Shown: one piece after another, positions 52,326 to 61,964 of the stretch
How positions within the stretch are numbered: the first letter of the stretch is position 1
How the letters are laid out: the number at the start of each line of letters is the position of its first letter
Assembly: GCA_905221605.1 (NCBI GenBank)
Contig: CAJNDS010002182.1
Span: 423,501 to 487,500 of the forward strand
DNA: 64,000 nucleotides
Reading direction: 5' to 3'
From: Symbiodinium natans
Lineage: Eukaryota > Sar > Dinophyceae > Suessiales > Symbiodiniaceae
The notes under the pieces: model-generated
What the model was told of the DNA's origin: nothing
The model's database searches: none
What the model saw: only the letters and a program-made list of their open reading frames with translations
Program-made: the position numbers and the translations under genes

Positions 52326-52420
52326 GAAGGCGGTTTCAGGATTGGTGCCGGCTTGCCTTTCGCAGACATGGCTTCCAACCTCCCCGATTCTTTCGGGACG
52401 GTCGCGCCCTTGCCCTGATC
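52326..52420 (+). CDS. Possible first exon of the thioesterase domain
   Basis: The frame reads FRIGAGLPFADMASNLPDSF then GTVAPLP. In alpha/beta-hydrolase thioesterases a segment of the form F..(L/M)A..LP....V comes shortly before the nucleophile motif, and this could be it. The join to the next exon is not resolved. Confidence 0.3.
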
Positions 52421-52512
52421 AGCAAAACGGGCTACCTCCTTAAGGCACTTGCTCGGCCTCCTGCTCGGCCTCCTGTTGGGTCACTTGAGTTCACGGAGGA
52501 GTCCTTCTTAAG

Positions 52513-52746
52513 TTAATTCTGGTGGGCTGGAGCCTCGGAGGCCGCTGCATCGAGCACGCGGCCGCATACCTGGAACAGCTCGGCTTCCAGGCACGGGCTC
52601 TCCTGTATCTGGATTACAACACACGCATACCTGCAGCGCCTCGATCGGTACCTCAGCTCAGGTCTCTACACGGTTATCTCCGTTTCGGAGATGCATGTCA
52701 GTTCTTTCGCATGCAAGCTTCAGCAGTAGAAGTTCTGGCGAGATAG
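52513..52746 (+). CDS. Thioesterase domain exon (alpha/beta hydrolase, GWSLGG)
   Basis: After TTCTTAAG the frame reads LILVGWSLGGRCIEHAAAYL, then EQLGFQARALLYLD. This matches the region around the catalytic Ser (GxSxG) of type I thioesterases, which hydrolyse or cyclise the acyl chain at the end of polyketide, fatty-acid or peptide synthases. The motif, the following helix and the next strand with its Asp are all in place. Downstream residues to the stop at 52746 may include intron. No ketosynthase, acyltransferase or carrier-domain motif was seen nearby, so this may be a stand-alone or fragmentary gene. Confidence 0.6.
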   Translation, partial: LILVGWSLGGRCIEHAAAYLEQLGFQARALLYLDYNTRIPAAPRSVPQLRSLHGYLRFGDACQFFRMQASAVEVLAR

Positions 52747-52964
52747 GGAAGAATGGCAACAGAGACTAGACATCCACTCTGAGTCAAGTCGTCGAAGGTT
52801 GCTGTCTTCGGCTTTCGTCACTACAGAAAGTTGCGGCGAGGCGGAGCATTCATGGCTTGGAATGCACCACTCCTGGGATGTGTCCTCGAGACTCGATCCT
52901 GTAACCTCTCAGCTTTAAGAAGACACCACCGGAGCCGGAGGCGCTGAGGAGGAGCTCAGATCTT

Positions 52965-53035
52965 CGCCGTGTTCAACCCAGGAAGCACAATCCGACAGCG
53001 GGTTCATGAGATTTCCATCCTAAGCTTTCTGCCCG
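52965..53035 (+). repeat. Four-copy dispersed motif, copy 4 (diverged)
   Basis: CCGACAGCGGGTTCATGAG is followed after 14 bases by AAGCTTTCTGCCCGTGAG. It shares both ends of the motif with the other copies but has a longer middle. Confidence 0.5.
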
Positions 53036-53261
53036 TGAGCGCAGCTCTACGATTTCGAGGAGCTGAGTTGCTGCTGGCCCTTTGCATCACCTTCGAATGC
53101 TAGCTTACTTGGGATTTGTCTGAGGGGAGCGCTCCCCTCTGGATTCTCTGCCAATTGTGTACATTCCGGGCTTGCGTAACCTCATCACAACCCTTCATTC
53201 TCAATATTCTCAGTACACAGCCGAACAAAAAAGCACAATGCACCGATGCACCGATATATCA

Positions 53262-53675
53262 ATGTCGCCCCTCGACACGCAATGACGAGACCAGCACGAC
53301 GAGCCGCCGGAGCCTTAGTTGCCACAGTCATTTGCCTTTGCCTCCTGTCTATGGTGTCAGACGGAGGGATACAACATGATTCACATGATTCCCTTTTTTT
53401 CTCCAAATGGTTAAACTGAGGCGCAGAAGACTGCGGCATCTAAGGAAGAGATGGAGGCCTCGACGGTCGAAAGCCCAAAGGTCGTTCAGCAAAGTGGACG
53501 GCCCAAGAGTCCTGACTTGTCAGCGTTCACAGGCTTCGGGGGTGTGAGTTGCTGACCCACAAATTCTGCGCTGCCACGTACACTTCTCTTTAGGGTACCC
53601 AGTAGCGTATATCTGTTTACTCCAGATGCTTGACTTGTGACGCTGGAGGTCTCGCCGTTGCAGCCGGAGGAAGGT
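53262..53675 (+). repeat. Dispersed duplicated segment, copy 2
   Basis: This is the partner of 34680-35010, about 18.6 kb away in the same orientation. GGAGGTCTCGCCGTTGCAGC with CGGAGGAAG is identical in both copies. Confidence 0.85.
53282..53419 (+). CDS. Small ORF with hydrophobic segment (copy 2)
   Basis: The frame reads MTRPARRAAGAL, then a hydrophobic core VATVICLCLLS, then a polar tail MVSDGGIQHDSHDSLFFSKW to TGA: 45 residues. The basic start plus hydrophobic core is a typical signal peptide or anchor. The downstream shared frame reads TEAQKTAASKEEMEASTVES, close to copy 1 at the protein level. Confidence 0.4.
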   Translation: MTRPARRAAGALVATVICLCLLSMVSDGGIQHDSHDSLFFSKWLN

Positions 53676-53973
53676 CTGAGTTCCGGATCTGGAAGGGCGG
53701 TCGCAACCGGCTCTTGAGGGACCTTGTCGCGCCTCAATCAGCGCATCGAGTCGCACAGTTCCCGCGGCACAGGGCTTTTTCCCGAACGTGGTGTTTCCCT
53801 GTGTCAAAATTGAAACCTACACCTTGATGTGTTCCGGGCTCGACACGTCTCCTTGTCTCACACCTCTTGAGGTCCTGGAAAAAAAGGGGAATGATCTTTG
53901 GGGTTCTGGAACAATCGTTCCCCGCCTTTGTGAGGGGAAAAAGGACGGTTCTGAGTCTTTAGGAATTTGAAGG

Positions 53974-54335
53974 AGCGAGACCCGAAATGGGCCGGGAGGG
54001 CCTAGACGAGGAAAGGCGTCGGAGAGCGAGACCCGACATAGCGACGGGAGGGTCTAGAACTGGAGTGTACAGGCAATTTCCAATGTAAAGGCGCTGGAGA
54101 GCGAGACTCGTCAATGACGACGAAGGGCAGTTTGAAGGCAATTGGAAGGGGCGAGGGTCAGGAGAGGAGTTGACAAGCCATTGAGAGGCCAAAATGGCGA
54201 GTCCCGAAATGGCCCGAGTTGGCGCCGGGAGGGTCTAGAAGAGGAGTTTGAAGACAATTTAGAGGCCGACATGGCGAGTCCCGAAGCAGCGACGGGAGCG
54301 TCTAGAAGAGGACTTTACAAGGCAATTTAGAAGAC
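53974..54335 (+). repeat. 67-bp imperfect minisatellite
   Basis: The unit is GGCGAGTCCCGAA, GCGACGGGAGGGTCTAGAAG, AGGAGTTTACAAGGCAATTT and AGAGGCC. The last two copies are exactly 67 bases apart; earlier copies are diverged and of 52-60 bases. About six copies are present. Confidence 0.8.
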
Positions 54336-54489
54336 GAGTCCCTTTTCTGAAAATGTTTGCCGGTCGGGGATGTCGGATAGCAAAAGTAGCTTTCCGCACA
54401 TTTCACCAGAAGAGTTCCAGGTACTTTTGAGGCGGGTGTTGAACATTCATGTCCGCCAGGAGTATACAGAGCACATATGTACAGGAGTA

Positions 54490-55090
54490 GGTTTCCTAAA
54501 CGGGAAATACAAATTTGCATAATAAAGACATGTGAAACAAGTGAACAAAGTGAGCGGGTGTTCAGAGTATTTTTATTGTGCTCTTGATGTCTATCTTCTG
54601 TTTGTCTTTTTCTGCGCGTGAAATGTGCGCACAAACTTACTATGTTATTTGCGCACGAGATGCACACACGATAGCCCCTTTATTAACTTAGAAGTATTGG
54701 GTCTTTTCGCCCACAAATTATACTAGTATTATGCTAGTATTACGGGAGCGTATGAAGAGAATGAATAAAGTCAGAACGAAGTGAATACATGAACAGAGTG
54801 AAGGCATGAAGTGAGTGAACACCACAAGAGCCCTACTAATCTGAATCTAAAGGGTTTTGGCGTTATTATTTTTTTGCTTTTCTTCTCGTGGGCTATTAGT
54901 ATATTTCATTTGCCGGCGAAGTAAACTAGTGACTGAGCGTATGAAATGAGTGAAAGAACGCCCCTGAACGATGTAATTCATGCGTCCTACGAAAACGCCT
55001 TTTGAATATACTCCGTATTCTTCAGCCTCTGCCCGCTAGTGATAATGGTGGAGTCCCATCTGCGACATGTCACATGCCCACATTCTTTTC
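54490..55090. other. AT-rich island with GAAGTGAA-type repeats
   Basis: The stretch is clearly more AT-rich than its surroundings. GAACAAAGTGAGCG, GAACGAAGTGAATACATG, GAACAGAGTGAAGGCATG and GAAGTGAGTGAACA form loose direct repeats, and ACTAGTATTATGCTAGTATTA is a short duplication. No ORF of note is present. Confidence 0.65.
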
Positions 55091-55118
55091 CTAGGGGTTG
55101 CTGTTCGGGAACTTGAGA

Positions 55119-55400
55119 TCAGTTCCCCCGACTAGGAGACCACACTGTTTCTTGAGTACAGGTACATCTATGTTGCGGGTAATAATTTGAAGGCAGAATA
55201 TGGGGACACAGGAAATTCTGCATAGTTCTATATAAGCTGCTTGAGAACAACGCAATTTTGTCACGGCAGCCACCGTCTCGGCACATGTCGCAAACTACCA
55301 TGAGCTCTTTAGCTCCTTCCGCCCGCTCACTATATTTGTCCCATGCACGCAGCATTGGCCCAGGAGCTCTGAGTAGATATGCTAGATCTGATGATATCAA
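55119..55400 (-). CDS. Hypothetical minus-strand ORF, 93 codons
   Basis: The frame reads LAYLLRAPGPMLRAWDKYSE, then GAKELMVVCDMCRDGGCRDK. It has good composition and a CxxC-like pair. The antisense plus frame (55258-55533) is weaker. No family is recognised. Confidence 0.3.
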   Translation of the reverse strand: MISSDLAYLLRAPGPMLRAWDKYSERAEGAKELMVVCDMCRDGGCRDKIALFSSSLYRTMQNFLCPHILPSNYYPQHRCTCTQETVWSPSRGN

Positions 55401-55704
55401 TCACGCCTTCGTTGTCCCTCATCATTTACCACCGTCTGGATATCAGCCCGGTCATGCCCGCGCTAAATTCCAGCTTCCAGGTTGGCCCTGGGCCACCTTT
55501 GCCTTCTTCGGATGTGACTTGAGGCGCGCGTGACGTATGCATGATGGGGCCTGCTCGCCTGCTCCAACGTTGCTGCCCAGCAGTTTCGAAACAGGCACCC
55601 GATAGGTGCTTGATGCAAGTTAGATCAGTGCCCTGATCTTCAGTACAACAGTCTGCCTGTATTTCCTTTGATGCGATCGCGTAGACGCGCTCCTCACCCA
55701 GGCA

Positions 55705-55863
55705 TCAATAAGTGGCTTGTCCTTGCACCTCGTCATGCAACCAACGCAACTTCTCTGTCCCAGCTGAATCAACGGGAGACTTGGCTCCAATCTTGGCTGG
55801 AGTGGTCTCCAAAGTTTTTGCGTTGATCTCGGGATTTGCTTGTTGAGCTGGGGTATGAGGATT
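55705..55863 (-). CDS. Probable minus-strand last exon
   Basis: On the minus strand TTGCCCGCAG precedes NPHTPAQQANPEINAKTLET, then TPAKIGAKSPVDSAGTEKLR and WLHDEVQGQATY to a stop, in phase. Acceptor and composition agree. CAAG/GACAAG near the end could instead be a GA donor. The protein is unknown and looks disordered. Confidence 0.38.
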   Translation of the reverse strand, partial: NPHTPAQQANPEINAKTLETTPAKIGAKSPVDSAGTEKLRWLHDEVQGQATY

Positions 55864-55934
55864 CTGCGGGCAATTCAGTGTGATCAGATGGCACCTGATG
55901 CAACTATTCGAGAGAAATGTTTTGCTCCTGTAGA

Positions 55935-56231
55935 TCAGGTGCCCCTGGTCTGCAAGTGTGCTTGTGCAGGCTTCCAAGCATGAAAGGGTGTTGTTGTTGT
56001 GGCATGGAGTGTTCTCAGATCAGAACCTGTTGCGAGCAGGGGACAAGCAGTGCGGCAAAGCGTACTACCCACCTCATTACTGCCGAGCTTGTTGTCTGGC
56101 TGCTGAACCGCTTTTGTAGCATCAGGACGGGGTCTGATGTTGACTTCCGAGAGCAGTTCCTGAACGGAAAAGGCCTCACCCGGAAGAATTTGGTACCGCA
56201 TCCATTGTAGTGAAGCCGTGAGGGTGCGCAT
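55935..56231 (-). CDS. Hypothetical minus-strand ORF, 98 codons
   Basis: The frame reads ILPGEAFSVQELLSEVNIRP, then DATKAVQQPDNKLGSNEVGS. It lies just upstream, in minus-strand order, of the 55705-55863 exon and may belong to the same gene. Confidence 0.27.
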   Translation of the reverse strand: MRTLTASLQWMRYQILPGEAFSVQELLSEVNIRPRPDATKAVQQPDNKLGSNEVGSTLCRTACPLLATGSDLRTLHATTTTPFHAWKPAQAHLQTRGT

Positions 56232-56287
56232 CCGGGTTGCTTCGTTTTGCAGAACCAGCGCCCCAGACTCCTTGATGTTCCCTTATC

Positions 56288-57000
56288 TTGCGTCTTCTCC
56301 CTGCCCAAAGCTCCGGGAGATTCTTGCAGCACCTGGCGCGCGAAGCAGTTCCCGCCAAACTTCAAACTGAACACCCTGAGCTTAACACCTTGAACGCCAA
56401 GCTATTACCCTGGAAAGCCCAAAACCTGGCTTCATTGGCTTTACATCGCACGGGCGCATGGCTCGATCTGCAACCTTTGCTCTTTGCATACAGCGGTTTA
56501 GGGCCCTTAGATTTATATGGATTCCGGGGTCCGAAAGTAAGGGGGCCCAGAGGTGTGCCAAAAGAGGCAAGTTCTTGGGCAGGGACTTTGGTTTTTTCTT
56601 CAGGCTCTTGGCCCGCCTCAGGGTAGCACACTGGAACTATCCTGGTGCGTGCCTTTACTCCTAGGCGGAGAAGGGACGAGTCTCGTGTGAGCCCCGCTTC
56701 TTTGAAGGCTAGTCGAAGCAACGCCGGCTCTGGCTCTCGGCTGGAGCTTTGGTGCTTTGGCTGCTGACGGCCTGAGCAGAGCTTGTCTGCAGGTCGATGT
56801 CGCGAGGCTTGTGGTGCCAGAGACCGCGACCCGCGAGTCTGCTGCCCACAAGCGCCATTCAAAGCGAAAACAGAGCAACAAGAGCCAGTGCCCAGCAACT
56901 GCTTGAGGCTGTGCAGGCAAGAGGCCAAAGCTCCGACACATCTGCAAGCTTACGAGCGCTGAAGGACACCGTAAACCTTAACCTGTTTCCTAGATTCTAG
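56288..57000. other. Competing ORFs on both strands
   Basis: Plus frames 56288-56626 and 56797-57000 (SAQQLLEAVQARGQSSDTSA) compete with a 188-codon minus frame (56362-56928). The plus strand is favoured slightly by composition. No domain is recognised. Confidence 0.2.
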
Positions 57001-58050
57001 GCCTCAGATTTTGTTTGCAGCGCCTGAGGGTGCTTGACACATGCAATCCCAAAACAGGAACCCCAGTTCCTAAACCTTTAAACCCTGACCCATGTTGCCT
57101 GCCCAAATTAAGGACCCCCAGAATCCGCAGGTTCGAAGTCGACGAAGCGTTCATGCAAACGCGAGCTGACAAGGCATTCTGACAGCATCTACAGGTGCTA
57201 CTCCAGCTCATACGTGTCTACCAGGTCCCTGGTTGTTATTGAAAGGTGAAGGCTTGAGGTCTGGATAGCTGGCAGCCTGGAGTGTTGGGAACTCCTGCCA
57301 CCGGGCGTTGCGAAGCTATTTGCGGCGGCCGTACTTCTTCCAAATATCCTCAGACGGTTGGCACTGCATGTCACAGACCGCGTACCACAGCCTTCAGCTT
57401 GAAATGACCTGCTGCTGATGCCATGGGTTCTGCCGTGCGACTGCCCAATTTAGCCTCTTCCGAGACGCCCTGAACAGCTTCAGGATAAACTGACCGGGCG
57501 TGAGTTGAGTGGAGGCACCGCGTTCTATAGATTGTATTCGCACTGGCTGTTCCACTTCACTTGGCTGGCCGTGAGATGGGGGCGCGCAGAGCTTGGAGAT
57601 TTGCTACTCCTGCTGGTGAGCACGGCGAGCAAAGCTGCAGTTTCTCAGCAGCCACTCATTTCGGGTCCTTCTTCCCAAATCTAAGACCTAGGGTCAAATC
57701 CGGCAAACTAGCGTACTGAATCATCGCCTCGAAAAGCTCACAAGGCGTTGCCGTCTTTCTTTTGTTTCAGACGGTCTGCATAGCGGATTTTGGGTATAGG
57801 ATGTGCCACCTTGTGCCCGCGTTTGTCGGCCTCCCGCGCCTTGCAGCTGCTCCACGCCACAGGAGCCAACACCTTGAACCCTCGCGCTCAGCTGCGGCCT
57901 CTCTCGGCGCCATGCAGAGGTTCTGCGTTCTATGCTTGTAGGTTGCAGATGCATCGCGACAGAGGTTGGCGGGGCAAGCGCCGCAAGCAGGACCCACGAG
58001 AGGCAACCGCCTAGATGCCATGGGTTTGGGGAATGAGTCGGCCCTCCTTG
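57001..58050. other. No recognisable gene
   Basis: A long Ser/Arg/Pro-rich minus frame (57721-58344, 207 codons) covers the second half but has no domain. CCTAAACCTTTAAACCCT at 57068-57085 is a possible telomeric remnant. Confidence 0.35.
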
Positions 58051-58051
58051 G

Positions 58052-58420
58052 GTGCAGTTGCCTGTTGAGGGTCTTGGCGAAGAGCGGCTTCTCTGTGACA
58101 GTGAGCTCCCAAGCCAACTGCCCTTGACAGGTGAGGGGTCACTGCCATTTAAATCGGCTGGTGAAAGCCCTTTGTGCCTTCTTACTCTAGAGAATCGAGG
58201 TGATTCCGCTGGTGAATGCGTAGCAGGGAGTGCAAGACACGATTCTACCACCATAAGCGAGCATGCTGTGCTTGCGAGATTCTTTTCGTGCTGTATCTCT
58301 GCAGCAGTCTTGCTGGGCTTGCGCAGCGGAGGTCGCGCATCCATTGAAGGATGGCATGGTCACAACATGTGTTGCAAAGCGAACTTGCCACCTAAAATCA
58401 GCCTCAGACACGGCAGATAG
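58052..58420 (+). CDS. Hypothetical ORF, 122 codons
   Basis: The frame contains LLCDSELPSQLPLTGEGSLP and a hydrophobic run (ARFFSCCISAAVLLGL). It competes with the minus frame ending at 57721. The product is not recognised. Confidence 0.22.
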   Translation: MQLPVEGLGEERLLCDSELPSQLPLTGEGSLPFKSAGESPLCLLTLENRGDSAGECVAGSARHDSTTISEHAVLARFFSCCISAAVLLGLRSGGRASIEGWHGHNMCCKANLPPKISLRHGR

Positions 58421-58873
58421 TCTCCTGCAGCCAGTACATGCAAGATGAAAGCCGTGGACCTTCAACACTGGCTGGCTGTGGCATGTGAGCAAATTTCTTA
58501 ACAAGCAGTTCCGCATCCCAAATCGTGCAGTCTTTACTGCATGGTCCGGCAAAAAGGGATCCCTAACCTTGAGAAATCGCCTGCAAGGTCTCTTCCTGTC
58601 GGAACGGTGCTTTGCTATTCCTGAGTTTGCAGTTTGCCCCGGCATGTCCGTTGGTGTAGGAGCGTTGCGGTGTGTCGTTATCCAACTGTAGAATGTGGCC
58701 TATTCCGTGCTTGAAGATCTCAAATTTTGATTTCCGCCAGTCCTTAAGCATCACAAAAAGGATCCTGGCAGGCCTTCAGAGCGGGAGCGGGAATTTGTGT
58801 GAGAGGCTTCCTGTGTGCGAACCCCGTCCCCCATTGATGGCAGTCTCTTGCACTAGTCCCTAGTCCTCCCAGT

Positions 58874-59104
58874 TTGCTCGAAGTGGTAGGCCGGAGAATC
58901 TCAGTTGGCTCCCAAGTCCTTGCCCACACTCTTGCCGAGTCGATGAACATCATACGGAGTGCCTGGGTTGTACTTTGTGGCAGATGCTACGCACCTCCAG
59001 AGGATGCCAGAGGCATAAAGCACACGTCCGCAACACTCTCCGTTCAGCCAACCTGCATCTTTTGTCTTACCGGCCCTCTTGTCTACGAGGTTGGGGTCAT
59101 GTGA
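58874..59104 (+). CDS. Hypothetical ORF, 76 codons
   Basis: The frame reads ISVGSQVLAHTLAESMNIIR, then SAWVVLCGRCYAPPEDARG, which looks coding. No family is recognised. Confidence 0.25.
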   Translation: MLEVVGRRISVGSQVLAHTLAESMNIIRSAWVVLCGRCYAPPEDARGIKHTSATLSVQPTCIFCLTGPLVYEVGVM

Positions 59105-59249
59105 TGCTGGTTTCCACCAGCCATGTTCGCACGCTTCGCTTGGGGCGGCCTGGGCTAGCCAAAACGCAGTTCCAGCTTAGGGGCAGTTTCAACTGTTTTG
59201 CTGCCGGGTTTGGGGAAGGGCAGTCGATTGTGCGCACATAGAGCAAGAG

Positions 59250-60260
59250 GCTGCTGCATGTGTTTCGTTCCTGCATATTCGATCGTACACGCCGGTACAG
59301 TTAGCTCAGGACATCCCCCTGTGCCCTAATGCGCATTGAAGACTTCTTGCTCCAACTACCTTCATCGCGTATACCCTAAGACCCCAGCAAGTAAAGTATG
59401 TCATAGCCTCCCGCATCCCATCCAAAAGCTTTAGACGCCTGCGAGCCTAGCTGCCTTGCGCCACAAACCTGGAGGCAATCCCATGTGATTCCGGGGTAAC
59501 GCGCCCGGAGCTTGCGCAGCTGGCAGTGCGAGTCCCAATGCTACGGTAAGATCATCCTAACCCCGGCGAGGCCGTGCATGCAAACCTGTAGCCCTCTTCA
59601 GCACGTGCCAATTCTGAGCTTCGTAAGGTTCAAGCGCTCCAAGGACGTTTACATCTTCAGCCCTGACCCGGCCCTGCCCGGTACTCTACAGCCCCGCAAC
59701 AACGGGAGGAAGGTCTAAGCCCGTTCGCTTTTCTCGGCTGTGGCTGTCCCTGTAGAACAAAAGTTCTTTGGGGCATGCACTGGGGCACACTTAACAGGTC
59801 ATCAAACGTGCACTTGAGGCGGGGTTCAGAGTCCAGAGCATGAAGAGCTCATGCTGCATCAGCGAGGCCATGTATATCAGGCTGGTCAGCTCTCCCGGCG
59901 GATTGTGAAGGACGGAGTTGCGCCTGCTGGTGTCACTGGTGTCACTTGGGATGGAGCGCCTGTCTTGGCTCGCTTGGTCTGCAGCACGCTTACACTGATC
60001 TCAGATCTGTTTAGACCATCTTCTTTTACTTCGCTTGCTAAGGTGGGAGGGCGTCTGCAGCGACGTTGCTAACACGGAAGCATGCCCGCGCAACGAATTC
60101 CCAGAGCACGTTTATGACACCCTAAGCTGTTGCATGTAGCTTTCCCACACCCAACCTCTCCAGAGCAGCACTCGGAGACCTTCCGAACCGCTGTTCGCTG
60201 CTCAGGTTCTGTTGGGTGGGAGACTTGATACCTTCCTCGGAAACAGCCCTTACCTCGGGT
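59250..60260. other. No recognisable gene
   Basis: Short frames occur (for example 59851-60072, GQLSRRIVKDGVAPAGVTGV) but none is supported by borders or domains. Confidence 0.4.
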
Positions 60261-60373
60261 CCCTTTGCCGCCCTCGCAAAACATGGTTGAGAAATTCGGG
60301 GCAAACGCGAGGGACCCGTCCAAAGGGCAGTCACCACACGAACTTTGGACAAAGTTCGTTCAAGCCCGCCGGC

Positions 60374-60560
60374 CTTCGTCGAACCATCGTGCCTTCGTCG
60401 AAGCTTCCCCCCTTCGTCGAGGCTTTTTCGGGTTCCGGGTTCGTCGACCCTGCGGGGGGCAAGTTAAGAGGTGGGAAGTGAAGAACATCAGGCTCGGCAA
60501 GCGCAGCTTCGTAAACCCTAGTCTTGCCTTCGTCGAAGTCGCCTGACTTCGCCGAGGTTC
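60374..60560 (+). repeat. CTTCGTCGAA repeat cluster
   Basis: CCTTCGTCGA occurs at 60373, 60392 and 60411 (19-base period), with variants GTTCGTCGA (60440), CCTTCGTCGAAG (60529) and CTTCGCCGAGG (60547). Each core is partly self-complementary (TTCGTCGAA), so the copies also act as inverted repeats. Confidence 0.75.
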
Positions 60561-60869
60561 GCTTTGGAGGTTTTGGGGCCTTGTGCTGCGTAGGGGTTGT
60601 GTAGGACTATACGCAGGTTATTTGGCGTTGCTTAGGGCTTAAGGTGTTGTGAACGCCCATGCCTGCTGCAGTGGTCTCAGGAGTCTCAGGTACAACCTGA
60701 TCTGTTCGCGCCCAGAGCTGTGAACCTGAGCTTGAGCGTATAAACACTGCACAGCTTAAGGGCACCTAAGCAAGGGCTTCCCCTAAAATTGTGTCTGTAC
60801 ATGTAAGCTTGCGGCCCCTACTGCAGACCAAGCACTCCTGGGCCTTGGATTCTGTTTCTCTTTAAGCCT

Positions 60870-61205
60870 ATGCTCTGTTTAAGCGGCGCTTTCGGGGCTC
60901 TCGCGTCTTGGACTGTCTGGACGAGACAAGAAAACACGTGTCAAATGACTGCCAGTGAGTTGTTGGACCGCTGGCCTCTTGCAGGCAAAACTCTTGATGC
61001 ACAATCTTGGCATTTGAAACATGTCGGCGCCCTAAACGTTATGGCTGCCAGTATGGAGACCCCCAAAAGGTGCCATTCGATTTTTGGAAACGCCAATTTT
61101 GTCAGCATGCGGCGGATTTTGTCCATTCACAGTCGCCGCTTCCCGCCTCCCATTTGGGCAGGTGAGCGTCCGCATGGGGCCACAAGCTTGTGGCCTGGCC
61201 TCTGA
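60870..61205 (+). CDS. Hypothetical ORF, 111 codons
   Basis: The frame reads CQMTASELLDRWPLAGKTLD and on with mixed composition. CCATTTGGGCAG/GTGAGC near its end is a perfect donor context. No family is recognised. Confidence 0.25.
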   Translation: MLCLSGAFGALASWTVWTRQENTCQMTASELLDRWPLAGKTLDAQSWHLKHVGALNVMAASMETPKRCHSIFGNANFVSMRRILSIHSRRFPPPIWAGERPHGATSLWPGL

Positions 61206-61601
61206 GATTTTCCAAACGTTCGGGCAGAAGTGCGCAACATGGTCTCAAACTGCCAAGACCTCTTGAGACTCCCTGGTCCATTCAGAGGCATGGTGCGCAT
61301 CAGGCAGGCAACATGAGCTGCGGGTAGTGTTGCCGCTTAGGCAAGGGGCTTCTCCTCACAAGACATTCTTCAAGAAAGCTTGGCCAACCCGCCCCTTCGA
61401 GTGGTTTTGCCGCATCAAGGGCTCTTCTTCCACGAGGCTCCTGTAGGGATGGGGTGCAAGACTCGCCGCTTAAGGCCGAAGTACTTCGGTCCTTAAGTCT
61501 GATGCAGACGTCTGCCACACTTTGAGTGCCCCAGGCCCAGCCGCTTGTGACACGCTTTCCACAACCGGTAGTGCAGGAAATCTCCCAGCATCCCGAGTTT
61601 T

Positions 61602-61964
61602 TTGCAACTTGCCTTCGCAATTTGCTCCAAGACCCACAGCCGGTGGCATCGGGAATGGGTGAGTGGTCGGAGTCTGAGAGTCCTCTTTCAAGAGCAGCTC
61701 CAGGGAGATCCCCTGGTGGCCGCCCTTGCAAAGATTTCAGATAACATGAAAAGCACACTCAGGTCCAGAGAGATCCAGAAGCAATTCCAGGCTTGCTGCA
61801 CAGCAGGAGTCCTGCGTTTCTTCTCAAAAACGCAGATGCAGAAGGGTCCAGGCCCTGAAGCCTTAAAATCCGAAGCCATGAGTTACACCCACATCCTAAG
61901 CATCGACTTCAACCCTGAGGTGCAGATGCCAGCTTCAACTCCGGGTCTGTTACTGTTAGGGTAG
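61602..61964 (+). CDS. Hypothetical ORF, 120 codons
   Basis: The second half reads LVAALAKISDNMKSTLRSRE, then IQKQFQACCTAGVLRFFSKT, which is helix-prone and charged. An overlapping plus frame (61526-61744) has VVQEISQHPEFFATCLRNLL followed by GGAATG/GGTGAGTGG, a donor-like site, so two exons may abut. No family is recognised. Confidence 0.27.
   Translation: MQLAFAICSKTHSRWHREWVSGRSLRVLFQEQLQGDPLVAALAKISDNMKSTLRSREIQKQFQACCTAGVLRFFSKTQMQKGPGPEALKSEAMSYTHILSIDFNPEVQMPASTPGLLLLG

Noticed and set aside
61300-61758. Minus ORF with SDHSPI, reminiscent of a LINE endonuclease
   Set aside because: None of the other endonuclease or reverse transcriptase motifs is present.
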